From positions 1 to 50,920 of the forward strand of contig CAZGJL010000005.1 in assembly GCA_964526665.1 (NCBI GenBank): 50,920 nucleotides of DNA, written 5' to 3'. Below are positions 1-7,225 of this stretch, piece after piece. Position 1 is the first letter of the stretch. Each line of letters opens with the position of its first letter. The notes under the pieces were generated by a model. The model had not been told where the DNA came from. It made no database searches and saw nothing but the letters and a program-made list of their open reading frames with translations. The stretch is from M50B91 sp964526665 (lineage in GTDB: Bacteria; Patescibacteriota; Gracilibacteria; UBA4473). Both the position numbers and the translations under genes were made by a program.

Positions 1-1
1 C

Positions 2-163
2 GTGAAGTCAGATGATACAGAGGCTCTAGTAGAGAAACTTACCTATCTTTCAAAGCATTCAAGAGAAGTGAAAAAAATCACTCGTGTTGCACGGCGATTC
101 ATTGAAAAAAACTATCCATTATCAGAGACAGCGAAGCGATTGCTTGGAGTTTTGTCAGAGTAA
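2..163 (+). CDS. C-terminal fragment, possibly of a glycosyltransferase
   Basis: The window opens inside a gene; one frame is open from base 2 to the TAA at 161-163 (53 residues). The visible tail is helical and charged and ends in a segment rich in Arg, Lys and Glu, followed by Tyr-Pro-Leu-Ser and a final Leu-rich helix. This resembles the closing helices of GT-B glycosyltransferases, but no catalytic motif is in view, so the name is only a guess. The next gene, on the minus strand, has its stop codon directly adjacent, so the two are arranged tail to tail without a gap. Confidence is for a real coding end, not for function. Confidence 0.45.
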   Translation: MKSDDTEALVEKLTYLSKHSREVKKITRVARRFIEKNYPLSETAKRLLGVLSE

Positions 164-475
164 TTAACAATATTGCTCTGGTGCAAATTTTGTTATTTCG
201 GGGTATTTGTCTTCAATTCCAGCAATTAGTGTCTCTGTATTTTTGATGTCATTTTTCGTCAGAAGTTCAGATTGTTCATCCAAAGATTGCCATGCTCGGT
301 CAGCATGGGCGATAATATTGTTAGGATTTTTTTCTTGGGCCTCTGCTTTTTTAATAACATTTTTTACCTCTAAAGATTTCGCACGAGTAAGCTTCCATTT
401 TTCTACAGAAAAGAGTTCTTCTTTTTCATAGGTAGATATGGCGTCATTCTGGAAACCTGATTCAATATTTTTCAT
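164..475 (-). CDS. small unknown protein (103 aa), leaderless start
   Basis: I do not recognise this family. The product is hydrophilic, rich in Glu, Lys and Ala, probably helical, with no signal peptide or membrane segment. The frame stays open upstream to a TTG at 553, which would add 26 residues, but the ATG at 475 is preferred: a near-consensus promoter (TTGATT, 17 bp, TATAAT) ends 6 bases before it, so the extra codons would lie in the promoter. No Shine-Dalgarno sequence is seen. It is convergent with the partial gene at the left edge and divergent from uvrA. Confidence 0.55.
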   Translation of the reverse strand: MKNIESGFQNDAISTYEKEELFSVEKWKLTRAKSLEVKNVIKKAEAQEKNPNNIIAHADRAWQSLDEQSELLTKNDIKNTETLIAGIEDKYPEITKFAPEQYC

Positions 476-481
476 CAGGAC

Positions 482-510
482 ATTATACCAGAGATAGAGA
501 AGAAAATCAA
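482..510 (-). promoter_or_regulatory. promoter TTGATT-17-TATAAT of the 103-aa gene
   Basis: Reading the minus strand, TTGATT (505-510) is followed after 17 bp by a perfect TATAAT (482-487), itself preceded by TGG, an extended -10. Only 6 nt separate the -10 from the ATG at 475, so transcription should begin at or next to the start codon. Confidence 0.7.
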
Positions 511-546
511 TCATTTGGGACAGAAAAGGAATAGAGGTGTTAAATG

Positions 547-575
547 TTGACAAAGGTGCGTTTCTCCGCTAAACT
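547..575 (+). promoter_or_regulatory. probable uvrA promoter
   Basis: TTGACA (547-552), 17 bp, TAAACT (570-575). The predicted start near 582 gives a leader of about 43 nt before the uvrA ATG. The leader contains a GC-rich stretch followed by eight T at about 600-608, which could be an attenuator, although I see only a weak stem. A second possible -10 (TAAAAA) ends 7 nt before the ATG. Confidence 0.5.
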
Positions 576-624
576 CCGCGCGTCGTGAGGGGTTCTCGCG
601 TTTTTTTTATGTAAAAAAATCGAT

Positions 625-3507
625 ATGTCCAAAAAAATAAAAGTTTTCGGCGCAAAAATGCACAACCTCAAAAATATTAATGTGGAGATTCCACGAGATA
701 AATTAACCGTTGTGACTGGAGTTTCCGGATCGGGAAAATCTTCTTTGGCGTTTGATACTATTTATGCAGAGGGACAGCGTCGGTATGTGGAATCACTTTC
801 TACCTATGCACGACAGTTTTTGAAACTTCAGGAAAAACCAGAAGTAGAAAGTATAGAAGGATTATCACCGGCGATTTCTATTGACCAAAAATCAGCACCA
901 CGAAATCCTCGATCTACAGTGGGAACGGTGACAGAGATTTATGATTATCTTCGTCTCTTGTTTGCAAAAACAGGAATACCAGTAAATCCGGAAAATGGTC
1001 GAGTGTTGCGATCGCAGACACCAGGACAGATGGTAGATGTGATTGCTAAATGGAAAAAGGATCAAAAATTTTTACTGCTTGCACCGCTTGTTCGAGGAAA
1101 AAAAGGAGAGCACACGGGAGTATTTGATCGAATTAAAAAATCGGGATTTGTTCGTCTCCGTGTTGATGGAGAAGTGATGACACTCAATGATGATATTGCC
1201 CTGGATCCACAAAAAAAACATACGATTGAAATTGTAGTAGATCGTTTGGTGATCACAGATTTTGGGAAGAAGTTCACAACACTTCCTTCGGGAGAAAAAA
1301 TTGAAGAGAAGAACGATGATCGTCTTCGATTAGTTGATTCTATAGAGACGGCATTGAAATTCGGAGAAGGAATTTTGACGGTTCATAATGTTGATGAAGA
1401 CAAAGATACACTTTTTTCAGAACATTTATCAGACCCGACTACGGGATTTTCATTTCCACCACTGGAGCCACGAATTTTTTCTTTCAACTCTCCTCATGGG
1501 GCATGTACGGCGTGTCATGGGTTGGGATATCGATTAGTGTTGGATCGAGAATCCGCACTGAATTCAAATCTATCAATTCGAGAAGGAGGGATTTTGCCAT
1601 GGGTTTCTATGGGAACAAATGCTTTGGGATGGGTACAGTCAGTGCTAGAAGCAATTGGAGAGAAATATGGATTCACGCTGGATCAACCAATAGGAGATAT
1701 TCCGACTGAAACTATTGAGAAATTATTTAATGGATTTGGAAAAGAATCATTTACGGTTGCATTACGAGGACAATTTCGTGGACGTACCACGGAGTCAGAA
1801 TTCGAAGGAATTGCGGCTCATACAGAGCGTCGATACAATGAAACAGATTCGGATTGGTTACGTAAAAAACTGGGAGAATTTATGTCAGAGTCAGAATGTG
1901 TGTCTTGTGCAGGGACGCGATTGAATGTGTTTGGAAGAAACGTTTTCTTGGGAGATAAAAATATAGCCAATATTACAAGTATGTCTGTATTGGATGTAAA
2001 AAACTGGATTACGAATTTGGAATTTGCGCCTGAAAATAAAGCGATCGTACTGCCGATCCAAAAAGAAATTTCAGATCGTTTAGGGTTTTTGGCAAATGTA
2101 GGATTAGCATATTTAACGCTTTCTCGTGCAGCAAATACTTTATCAGGAGGAGAGGCGCAGCGAATTCGTTTGGCCACACAGATTGGTTCATACTTGCAAG
2201 GAGTTTTATATGTTCTGGATGAGCCATCAATTGGATTGCACCAACGGGATAATGATTGTTTGATTGAAACATTACGACATCTTCGTGATTTGGGAAATAC
2301 AGTAATTGTCGTAGAACACGATGAAGACACAATGCGATCGGCGGATCATATTGTTGAGATTGGACCCAAATCGGGAGCGCATGGAGGAGAATTGGTATTT
2401 TCAGGAACGTTAGAAGAAATGAAAAAAATAAAAAGCGAGACAGCAGACTTTTTGTTTGGTCGTAAGGAAATTCCTATTCCACGTGTTCGACGAACACCAA
2501 TGGGATGGCTCAAAATGAAGGGGGCTCGTGAAAATAATCTACAAAATATATCAGTAGATATTCCGCTTGGATGTTTTGTGGGAATTTCAGGAGTTTCTGG
2601 ATCAGGGAAGAGTTCATTGATTAATAGCATTTTGGTTCCGGTATTAGCACGAGAATTAAATCGTGCCAAAAAACCAGCAGGGAAACACGATTCCGTAGAA
2701 GGAATTGAGCAATTAGATAAATTGATTTCTATTGATCAATCTCCAATTGGACGAACTCCACGATCAAATCCAGCAACATATACAGGAGTTTTTACTGATG
2801 TTCGTGAAGTATTTGCCTCGACAACAGAAGCAAAATTACGAGGATATACCGCGTCTAGATTTTCTTTTAACGTGAAAGGAGGACGTTGCGAGGCCTGTTC
2901 AGGAGATGGAATTAAAAAGATTGAAATGCACTTTCTTCCCGATGTGTATGTTCCATGTGAGGTGTGTGAGGGAAAGCGATATAATTCAGAAACAATTGAG
3001 GTAACGTATCGAGGGAAATCAATTGCAGATGTATTAAGTATGACGATTGATGAGGCGGTTGAATTTTTTGAAAATTTTGGTCATATCCAGTCGAAGCTAA
3101 AAGCAATTAAAGAGGTAGGACTGGGATATATGCACTTAGGGCAATCGGCAACGACTCTTTCTGGAGGTGAAGCACAACGTGTGAAGCTTTCAACAGAACT
3201 AATGAAGAAATCGACAGGATCGACAGCATATATTTTGGATGAACCAACGACGGGACTTCACTTCTCTGATGTAAAAAAACTATTAACGGTGCTCCAGAGA
3301 CTTGTTGATCGAGGGAATTCGGTGCTTGTCATAGAGCACAATCTCGATGTTTTGAAATCATGTGATTACTTAATTGATCTTGGTCCAGAGGGTGGAGATG
3401 CTGGAGGATTAGTGGTAGCAACAGGAACTCCAGAAGAAGTGGCAAAAATAAAGAAAAGTTATACGGGAAATTTCTTGGCGAAGAACCAAGGATTGATGAA
3501 GAAATAG
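625..3507 (+). CDS. uvrA: UvrABC excinuclease subunit A
   Basis: UvrA is the DNA damage sensor of nucleotide excision repair; a dimer loads UvrB at lesions. The 960-residue product is close to the usual length of about 940. In order: Walker A GVSGSGKS (residues 32-39); a zinc-binding pair, CTACHGLGY and CVSCAGTRL; the first ABC signature LSGGEAQRIRLA with Walker B LDEPSIGLH; a second Walker A GVSGSGKSS; the C-terminal zinc finger (CEACSGDG then CEVCEG); a second signature LSGGEAQRVKLS; and LDEPTTGLHFSDV. Both ATPase sites look intact. It stands alone, with no uvrB or uvrC nearby, and converges with the next gene 9 bp away. Confidence 0.98.
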   Translation: MSKKIKVFGAKMHNLKNINVEIPRDKLTVVTGVSGSGKSSLAFDTIYAEGQRRYVESLSTYARQFLKLQEKPEVESIEGLSPAISIDQKSAPRNPRSTVGTVTEIYDYLRLLFAKTGIPVNPENGRVLRSQTPGQMVDVIAKWKKDQKFLLLAPLVRGKKGEHTGVFDRIKKSGFVRLRVDGEVMTLNDDIALDPQKKHTIEIVVDRLVITDFGKKFTTLPSGEKIEEKNDDRLRLVDSIETALKFGEGILTVHNVDEDKDTLFSEHLSDPTTGFSFPPLEPRIFSFNSPHGACTACHGLGYRLVLDRESALNSNLSIREGGILPWVSMGTNALGWVQSVLEAIGEKYGFTLDQPIGDIPTETIEKLFNGFGKESFTVALRGQFRGRTTESEFEGIAAHTERRYNETDSDWLRKKLGEFMSESECVSCAGTRLNVFGRNVFLGDKNIANITSMSVLDVKNWITNLEFAPENKAIVLPIQKEISDRLGFLANVGLAYLTLSRAANTLSGGEAQRIRLATQIGSYLQGVLYVLDEPSIGLHQRDNDCLIETLRHLRDLGNTVIVVEHDEDTMRSADHIVEIGPKSGAHGGELVFSGTLEEMKKIKSETADFLFGRKEIPIPRVRRTPMGWLKMKGARENNLQNISVDIPLGCFVGISGVSGSGKSSLINSILVPVLARELNRAKKPAGKHDSVEGIEQLDKLISIDQSPIGRTPRSNPATYTGVFTDVREVFASTTEAKLRGYTASRFSFNVKGGRCEACSGDGIKKIEMHFLPDVYVPCEVCEGKRYNSETIEVTYRGKSIADVLSMTIDEAVEFFENFGHIQSKLKAIKEVGLGYMHLGQSATTLSGGEAQRVKLSTELMKKSTGSTAYILDEPTTGLHFSDVKKLLTVLQRLVDRGNSVLVIEHNLDVLKSCDYLIDLGPEGGDAGGLVVATGTPEEVAKIKKSYTGNFLAKNQGLMKK

Positions 3508-3516
3508 AACTTCTTA

Positions 3517-3981
3517 TTATAAGTTCTGAATAGGTGTTCCAAGTTTCTCAGAAAATTCATCTCCCAGAATCCAAATCCCGTGATCGGGTTCATCGTTTTT
3601 GTTGAGTCCTAATTCTTCACGAGAACAGATCATTCCGCGAGATACCTCACCACGAATTTCTCGTTCTCCGATTTCGAAATTTTCGCTCAATTTGGCTCCT
3701 ACCAGAGCAACAGGAACGCAAGCGTTTGCTTTAATATTTACTCCGCCACAGAGGATTTGCTCTATTTTTCCAGGAGAAATTTCTGTTTTTGTGACGCGTA
3801 CTTTGGTCATTTTTGGGTCTGGGTGTGCAGAAACAGAAATAACTTTTCCTACGACAATTTTCTCGTCTACATTTTTCAAAATAGCGGCGTCAATCTCAGA
3901 GAAGAGATTTGTTCCACAGCAGCAACCAGAACAACTTGTTGTGGATTTCTTTTGGCCGAAAAGTTTTTTGAAAAAGTTCAT
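3517..3981 (-). CDS. stand-alone tRNA-binding (EMAP/YtpR-type OB-fold) protein with Cys-rich head
   Basis: Residues about 40-140 match the tRNA-binding OB fold found at the N terminus of PheT and in YtpR and Trbp111: the VVGKVISVSAHPDP strand, an ILCGGVNI segment, and the GEREIRGEVSRGMICS strand followed by an EELGL motif. Members bind tRNA non-specifically at the elbow. Here the domain stands alone (154 aa). The first 25 residues are unusual: a basic start, then CSGCCC, which could bind metal or form disulfides. It is transcribed towards uvrA and stops 9 bp from it. A -10-like TATGTT lies 6 nt before the ATG, which suggests a leaderless start. The target of the fused head is unknown. Confidence 0.8.
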   Translation of the reverse strand: MNFFKKLFGQKKSTTSCSGCCCGTNLFSEIDAAILKNVDEKIVVGKVISVSAHPDPKMTKVRVTKTEISPGKIEQILCGGVNIKANACVPVALVGAKLSENFEIGEREIRGEVSRGMICSREELGLNKNDEPDHGIWILGDEFSEKLGTPIQNL

Positions 3982-4015
3982 TTTTAAAACATAAAGTCAG
4001 AGGCAGTCTACTAAA

Positions 4016-4201
4016 GAAAACACTAATTTACTACAAAATTGTTTAGGAATGTATTAAAAAGTGCGGCTTCCAAAATTCATCTTTTTGGTTAATTTTTATG
4101 AAAAATATAATCCAGTAGTTGGCTACTAGAATAAATTTGTTGATAAAAATTATCACAAAAATCTTTAAATTTTTTAGTCAGCCGACTAAATTAGTGTTTC
4201 C
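4016..4201. repeat. AT-rich intergenic segment bounded by inverted repeats
   Basis: A 15-bp stretch at 4016-4030 (GAAAACACTAATTTA) recurs inverted at 4187-4201 with one mismatch. Between them are two short hairpins, AGTAG-TTGG-CTACT (about 4115-4130) and TAGTC-AGCC-GACTA (about 4175-4188). There is no open reading frame. It could be a small inverted-repeat element or a processed leader upstream of the tRNA genes; I cannot tell which. Confidence 0.4.
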
Positions 4202-4222
4202 TTGAATTTTTTGTTTCTCAAC

Positions 4223-4250
4223 TTGCTTTTTTTCCCTCTCCTAGTAATAT
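4223..4250 (+). promoter_or_regulatory. tRNA-Met promoter
   Basis: TTGCTT (4223-4228), 16 bp, TAATAT (4245-4250), ending 9 nt before the first base of the tRNA, so the transcript should start almost at the mature 5' end. Confidence 0.5.
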
Positions 4251-4259
4251 CCGCCCGGC

Positions 4260-4336
4260 GGCTCGGTAGCTCAGTTGGTGAGAGCGCGGGATTCATAACC
4301 CCGAGGTCGACAGTTCAAATCTGTCTCGAGCCACCA
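4260..4336 (+). tRNA. tRNA-Met (CAT), elongator-like
   Basis: Cloverleaf with 7-bp acceptor (GGCTCGG with TCGAGCC), D stem GCTC/GAGC, anticodon loop TTCATAA, T stem GACAG/CTGTC and an encoded CCA (4334-4336). G1-C72 is paired, so this is not an initiator tRNA. CAT could also be tRNA-Ile2, which is read after lysidine modification; I prefer Met. The anticodon stem has an A31-C39 mismatch. Confidence 0.9.
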
Positions 4337-4339
4337 CGT

Positions 4340-4370
4340 CGAAGCAAGCTCTGCTTGTTTCGTTTTTTCT
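4340..4370 (+). terminator. Rho-independent terminator after tRNA-Met
   Basis: Ten-pair stem CGAAGCAAGC / GCTTGTTTCG (one G-T pair), 3-nt loop, then six T and a further CTTTT. It begins 4 nt after the CCA end of the tRNA. Confidence 0.85.
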
Positions 4371-4473
4371 TTTCAAGAAAAAAGCTTCACCACGACGCTG
4401 CTTCTCCTCTTCCTCGCAAAACACCTCTTAACTAGTCGTTTGGGAATTTTGCTCGGGGTGGGTTAAAATTTGC

Positions 4474-4501
4474 TTGCAGGAAACAAATCTTTGGATATTC
4501 T
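4474..4501 (+). promoter_or_regulatory. tRNA-Ala promoter
   Basis: TTGCAG (4474-4479), 16 bp, TATTCT (4496-4501), ending 10 nt before the tRNA. Since a terminator separates the two tRNA genes, tRNA-Ala needs its own promoter. Confidence 0.45.
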
Positions 4502-4511
4502 GTCGGCACGT

Positions 4512-4588
4512 GGGGCATTAGCTCAGCTGGCTAGAGCGCATGCATGGCATGCATGAAGTCACCGGTTCGAGTCCGGTATGCTCCACCA
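4512..4588 (+). tRNA. tRNA-Ala (GGC)
   Basis: Acceptor GGGGCAT pairs with ATGCTCC and contains the G3-U70 wobble pair that marks alanine tRNAs. The anticodon stem CATGC/GCATG encloses loop ATGGCAT (anticodon GGC). T stem ACCGG/CCGGT; CCA is encoded (4586-4588). Confidence 0.96.
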
Positions 4589-4607
4589 TTCAATACTTTT
4601 CAAAGAT

Positions 4608-4940
4608 TTACATTTCCACTGTCACAGCAAACTCCCCATCAGGGATTTTGGTCAATGAGACGTGTACATCATTCATTTGAGGGAATTGTTTTTGCACTTC
4701 TTTATGAAAATGGAATAAGCATTTTTCAATAGTGGCAAAAGATTTCCCCTTACTCCAATGCATAGTCCATTCGCGGAGAGCAAAATAATCGACAGCATCT
4801 TTAATGTCGTCAGATTCTTCAACTTTGCTTGTATCCGTGTTCCACATAAGCGTGATAAATATTTCTTGTGGCTCGGATCGTTCTTCTTCGGTGATTCCGA
4901 GACGAATTTTTACCGGGATTTCGGGGAGAGTGAATTGCAT
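4608..4940 (-). CDS. folB: FolB-like dihydroneopterin aldolase family protein
   Basis: FolB cleaves dihydroneopterin to 6-hydroxymethyl-dihydropterin in folate synthesis. The 110-residue product has the expected order: an N-terminal strand, the IRLGITEEERSEPQ segment (compare IGIYxWEREIPQ in FolB, including the conserved Glu), a middle SDDIKDAVDYFALRE segment matching the SDDxxxxLSYxxV region, an FATIEKCLFHF helix, and the closing VSLTKIPDGE strand. Related tunnel-fold enzymes (FolX, QueD-like) cannot be excluded, and no other folate gene is in view. The -10-like TACACT ends 6 nt before the ATG, with no Shine-Dalgarno sequence. It converges with tRNA-Ala. Confidence 0.75.
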   Translation of the reverse strand: MQFTLPEIPVKIRLGITEEERSEPQEIFITLMWNTDTSKVEESDDIKDAVDYFALREWTMHWSKGKSFATIEKCLFHFHKEVQKQFPQMNDVHVSLTKIPDGEFAVTVEM

Positions 4941-4972
4941 GACTGGAGTGTAGTAAAAAAAGAGGGAATTGG

Positions 4973-5028
4973 AAGGGATGTCTTTTGATTTCTAATAGAG
5001 CTCCTGGCTGGACGCTAATCGAACTTTT
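4973..5028. repeat. 56-bp direct repeat, copy A (left), tRNA-like
   Basis: Identical over 56 bp to 6414-6469. The repeat contains CTCCTGGCTGGAC, which on the minus strand reads like the 3' T-stem and acceptor end of a tRNA (GTCCAGCCAGGAG), but no complete tRNA can be folded. Copy A lacks the left arm of the terminator hairpin found at copy B. The two copies bracket the 40-residue-repeat gene. Confidence 0.8.
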
Positions 5029-5141
5029 TTGTTAGTAGATTCGGTTCTTTAGAAATGGAATACGTATCTTTTGTCAGGAGTTCAAATCCTAAAATTCTAA
5101 TCCTATACACCTAGCCAGACCGTAAAATGCCTCATTGACGC

Positions 5142-5170
5142 TTGACACTTTGGAGAAATTACTTAATGAT
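5142..5170 (+). promoter_or_regulatory. promoter of the 40-residue-repeat gene
   Basis: A consensus TTGACA (5142-5147) is followed after 17 bp by AATGAT (5165-5170). The predicted start near 5177 lies just upstream of the ATG at 5181. A GGAG at 5152-5155 could instead serve an ATG at 5166, so the start codon is uncertain. Confidence 0.45.
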
Positions 5171-5180
5171 ATACGGCGAC

Positions 5181-6336
5181 ATGAAAGAATTGAAAAAAAA
5201 CAGCTCTTATTCTGACACGTATCCATCAGAGGATGAATACGAAAATGCTAATAGAATATTTGACGAGCTAACACAGGCATATCCTATTACAAGACTATCT
5301 GGTTCAAATGCGAGAAAAGAAAATTCAAGAAAAATATCATTAGATGATGCTTTAAGTGTTTGGTTTTCAAATCAAGATCCTGAGGTAAAAAAGCTATTAC
5401 TTCCTTACTATGAAGCTTTAAAAATAAGAAATAACGCTTTGTCTCGAATGGAAAATAGAGCTGGCGTGTGTCTTCCTAATACAGAAAACAATGAGAATCA
5501 ATGGGATGCTATTTTTAACACCATAATAACTAAAATGTGTATAGATGCTGTGTATTTGCAAGCGAAGACTAAAAAATTAAATAATAAAAAACTAGCAAAA
5601 AATTTATTTACAGAAGATATTCCGTTTTTATTTCAGAAGTACGAAGAAGATGATCTAATTACTGAAGGACTTATTCGGTACGCTTGTCAGAAGAATCCAA
5701 CCAATCCAGTAGCTTTTTTGGAAAAATTTAAAACAAACGTTGAGAATCTCCGTAAAAAGTACAAAGAAGATGATCTGATTAATGAAGTAGTTATCAAGTA
5801 CGCTTGTCAGAATCATCCAAACGCTCCAGTAGCCTTTTTGGNNNNNNNNNNNNNNNNNNNNNNNNNNNNNNNNNNNNNNNNNNNNNNNNNNNNNNNNNNN
5901 NNNNNNNNNNNNNNNNNNNNNNNNNNNNNNNNNNNNNNNNNAAAAATTTAAAACAGACTTTGAGAAGCTCTGTGAAGAGTACAAAGAAGATGATCTGATT
6001 AATGAAGTAGTTATCAAGGACGCTTGTCAGTATAATTCACCCGCTCCAGTAGCTTTTTTGGAAAAATTTAAAACAGACTTTGAGAAGCTCTGTGAAGAGT
6101 ACAAAGAAGATGATCTAATTACTGAAGGACTTATTCGATACGCTTGTCAGAAAAATCCAAACGCTCCGGTAGCTCGATTAGAAAAATTTAAAACAGACTT
6201 TGAGAATTTCTGTAAAGAGTACAAAGAAAATGATCTGATTACAGAAGGACATATTAGGTACGCTTGCCGACAGAATTCTGCTGATCCTGAAAAAGCCATA
6301 AAAGATCATATTGCTGGAGTAAGGAAAATTTATTAA
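5181..6336 (+). CDS. protein with tandem 40-residue helical repeats (interrupted by assembly gap)
   Basis: I do not recognise the family. After about 135 unique residues come tandem 40-residue (120-bp) units with the pattern Y-K-E-D-D-L-I-x-E-x-x-I-(R/K)-Y-A-C-Q, then N-P-x-x-P-V-A-x-L, then E-K-F-K-T-D-F-E. At least five units are visible; the last is degenerate. The units are probably all helical, as in repeat scaffolds used for protein binding. The 100-N gap at 5842-5941 sits inside the array and shifts the frame, so the two halves belong to one gene and the repeat number is unknown. No signal peptide. ATG 5181 or 5166 may be the start. Lower GC than its neighbours and flanking 56-bp repeats suggest acquired DNA. 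Confidence 0.7.
5842..5941. other. assembly gap (100 N) in tandem repeat
   Basis: Exactly 100 N between near-identical 120-bp repeat units. The reading frame before and after does not match across 100 bases, so the length is a placeholder. Confidence 0.95.
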
Positions 6337-6405
6337 TAAATCTTAATCATTTCCTCGTAAATTCCCACACACTCCGCCATAAAAGACAATAGTAGAAATA
6401 AAAAA

Positions 6406-6427
6406 ACATCCGCAAGGGATGTCTTTT
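6406..6427 (+). terminator. terminator after the repeat-protein gene
   Basis: Stem ACATCC / GGATGT with loop GCAAG, preceded by six A and followed by CTTTTG. It works in either direction. Its right arm is the start of repeat copy B. Confidence 0.7.
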
Positions 6428-6469
6428 GATTTCTAATAGAGCTCCTGGCTGGACGCTAATCGAACTTTT
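6414..6469. repeat. 56-bp direct repeat, copy B (right), tRNA-like
   Basis: Perfect copy of 4973-5028, 1441 bp downstream. Here it overlaps the terminator and lies just before the GNAT gene. Confidence 0.8.
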
Positions 6470-6488
6470 CTATGTAGAGATTTTTAGA

Positions 6489-6494
6489 TAGAAT
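6489..6494 (+). promoter_or_regulatory. -10 box of GNAT gene (leaderless)
   Basis: TAGAAT ends 6 nt before the ATG at 6501. The -35 region is weak. Confidence 0.5.
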
Positions 6495-6500
6495 AAGAAT

Positions 6501-6956
6501 ATGCAAATAGAAAATGCAACAACTAGTGATGCTGAAGAAATACATAGAATTCATTTGAGTGCTGTTAGAACAACATGTAAAGATTTTTATACTGAAAAAA
6601 TAATCGAAACTTGGCTTAAAGGCAGAACTTCAGAAGGTTACCATAAAGGTATCGGTAAAAGAGAAATATATGTGGCAAAAGATAAAGGTAAAATAATTGG
6701 CTTTGGTCACGCAATTCCAGGTGAAGTTGCTGCCGTTTTTGTTGACCCTATCTTTCACAGAAAAGGAGTTGGAAAATTAATACTAGATTACGGACTCAAA
6801 ATTGCACTAAAAAATCACCAAAAGGTGAAAGTTGAATCTACAATAAATGCAGAAGCCTTCTATAAAAAACACGGATTCGTAAAAATGAAAGACGATGTAA
6901 CAATAAGAAATGGTATAGCAATCCCTATTGTTATTATGGAATATTCTTCTAAATAA
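6501..6956 (+). CDS. GNAT-family N-acetyltransferase
   Basis: The 151-residue product has the GNAT fold signature: an N-terminal IENATTSDAEEI strand-helix, the beta4 segment IIGFGHAIPGEVAAVFVDP, motif A FHRKGVGKLILDYGL (the R/Q-x-x-G-x-G/A loop that binds the acetyl-CoA pyrophosphate), and a C-terminal AEAFYKKHGFVK motif B. The substrate is unknown; similar proteins act on amino acids, peptides or small amines. It lies between the tRNA-like repeat and tRNA-Thr, in the same AT-rich accessory patch as the repeat protein, and appears to be transcribed alone. Confidence 0.88.
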   Translation: MQIENATTSDAEEIHRIHLSAVRTTCKDFYTEKIIETWLKGRTSEGYHKGIGKREIYVAKDKGKIIGFGHAIPGEVAAVFVDPIFHRKGVGKLILDYGLKIALKNHQKVKVESTINAEAFYKKHGFVKMKDDVTIRNGIAIPIVIMEYSSK

Positions 6957-7051
6957 AAACAACCACTCCTATCGGAATCTCGTCATGGCGTTTTGCAAAG
7001 CATCGCTTGTTAGAGGTATTTGCATTCTCGTTTCACTCGGCGAAAATGATA

Positions 7052-7072
7052 AAACCGCTCTATAAGCGGTTT
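7052..7072 (-). terminator. terminator after tRNA-Thr
   Basis: Symmetric stem AAACCGCT / AGCGGTTT with a 5-nt loop. On the minus strand it is followed by TTATCATTTT, 11 nt past the tRNA 3' end. It may also stop GNAT transcripts on the plus strand. Confidence 0.6.
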
Positions 7073-7082
7073 AAATATCGAA

Positions 7083-7159
7083 TGGAGCCACCTATCGGAA
7101 TCGAACCGATGACCTGCGGGTTACAAATCCGCTGCTCTAGCCAGCTGAGCTAAGGTGGC
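7083..7159 (-). tRNA. tRNA-Thr (TGT)
   Basis: Acceptor GCCACCT pairs with AGGTGGC, D stem GCTC/GAGC, anticodon loop TTTGTAA (anticodon TGT), T stem ATCGG/CCGAT, discriminator T and encoded CCA. As in tRNA-Met, positions 31 and 39 form an A-C mismatch. Confidence 0.95.
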
Positions 7160-7177
7160 GTTCAGAAGAACACGAGG

Positions 7178-7205
7178 ATTGTAGAAAATTTCCCTAAAGT
7201 GTCAA
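7178..7205 (-). promoter_or_regulatory. tRNA-Thr promoter
   Basis: On the minus strand TTGACA (7200-7205), 16 bp, TACAAT (7178-7183), 18 nt before the tRNA. It overlaps the upstream region of the divergent porB. Confidence 0.75.
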
Positions 7206-7225
7206 AAAAAATTAGACTATTTATG

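Noticed and set aside
4990..5120. A complete tRNA in the region after FolB (T-loop-like GTTCAAAT near 5088)
   Set aside because: No acceptor or anticodon stems can be paired; only a fragment resemblance remains.
5655..6017. Minus-strand ORF over the 120-bp repeats
   Set aside because: A shadow of the repeat array that runs through the gap; no start signal.
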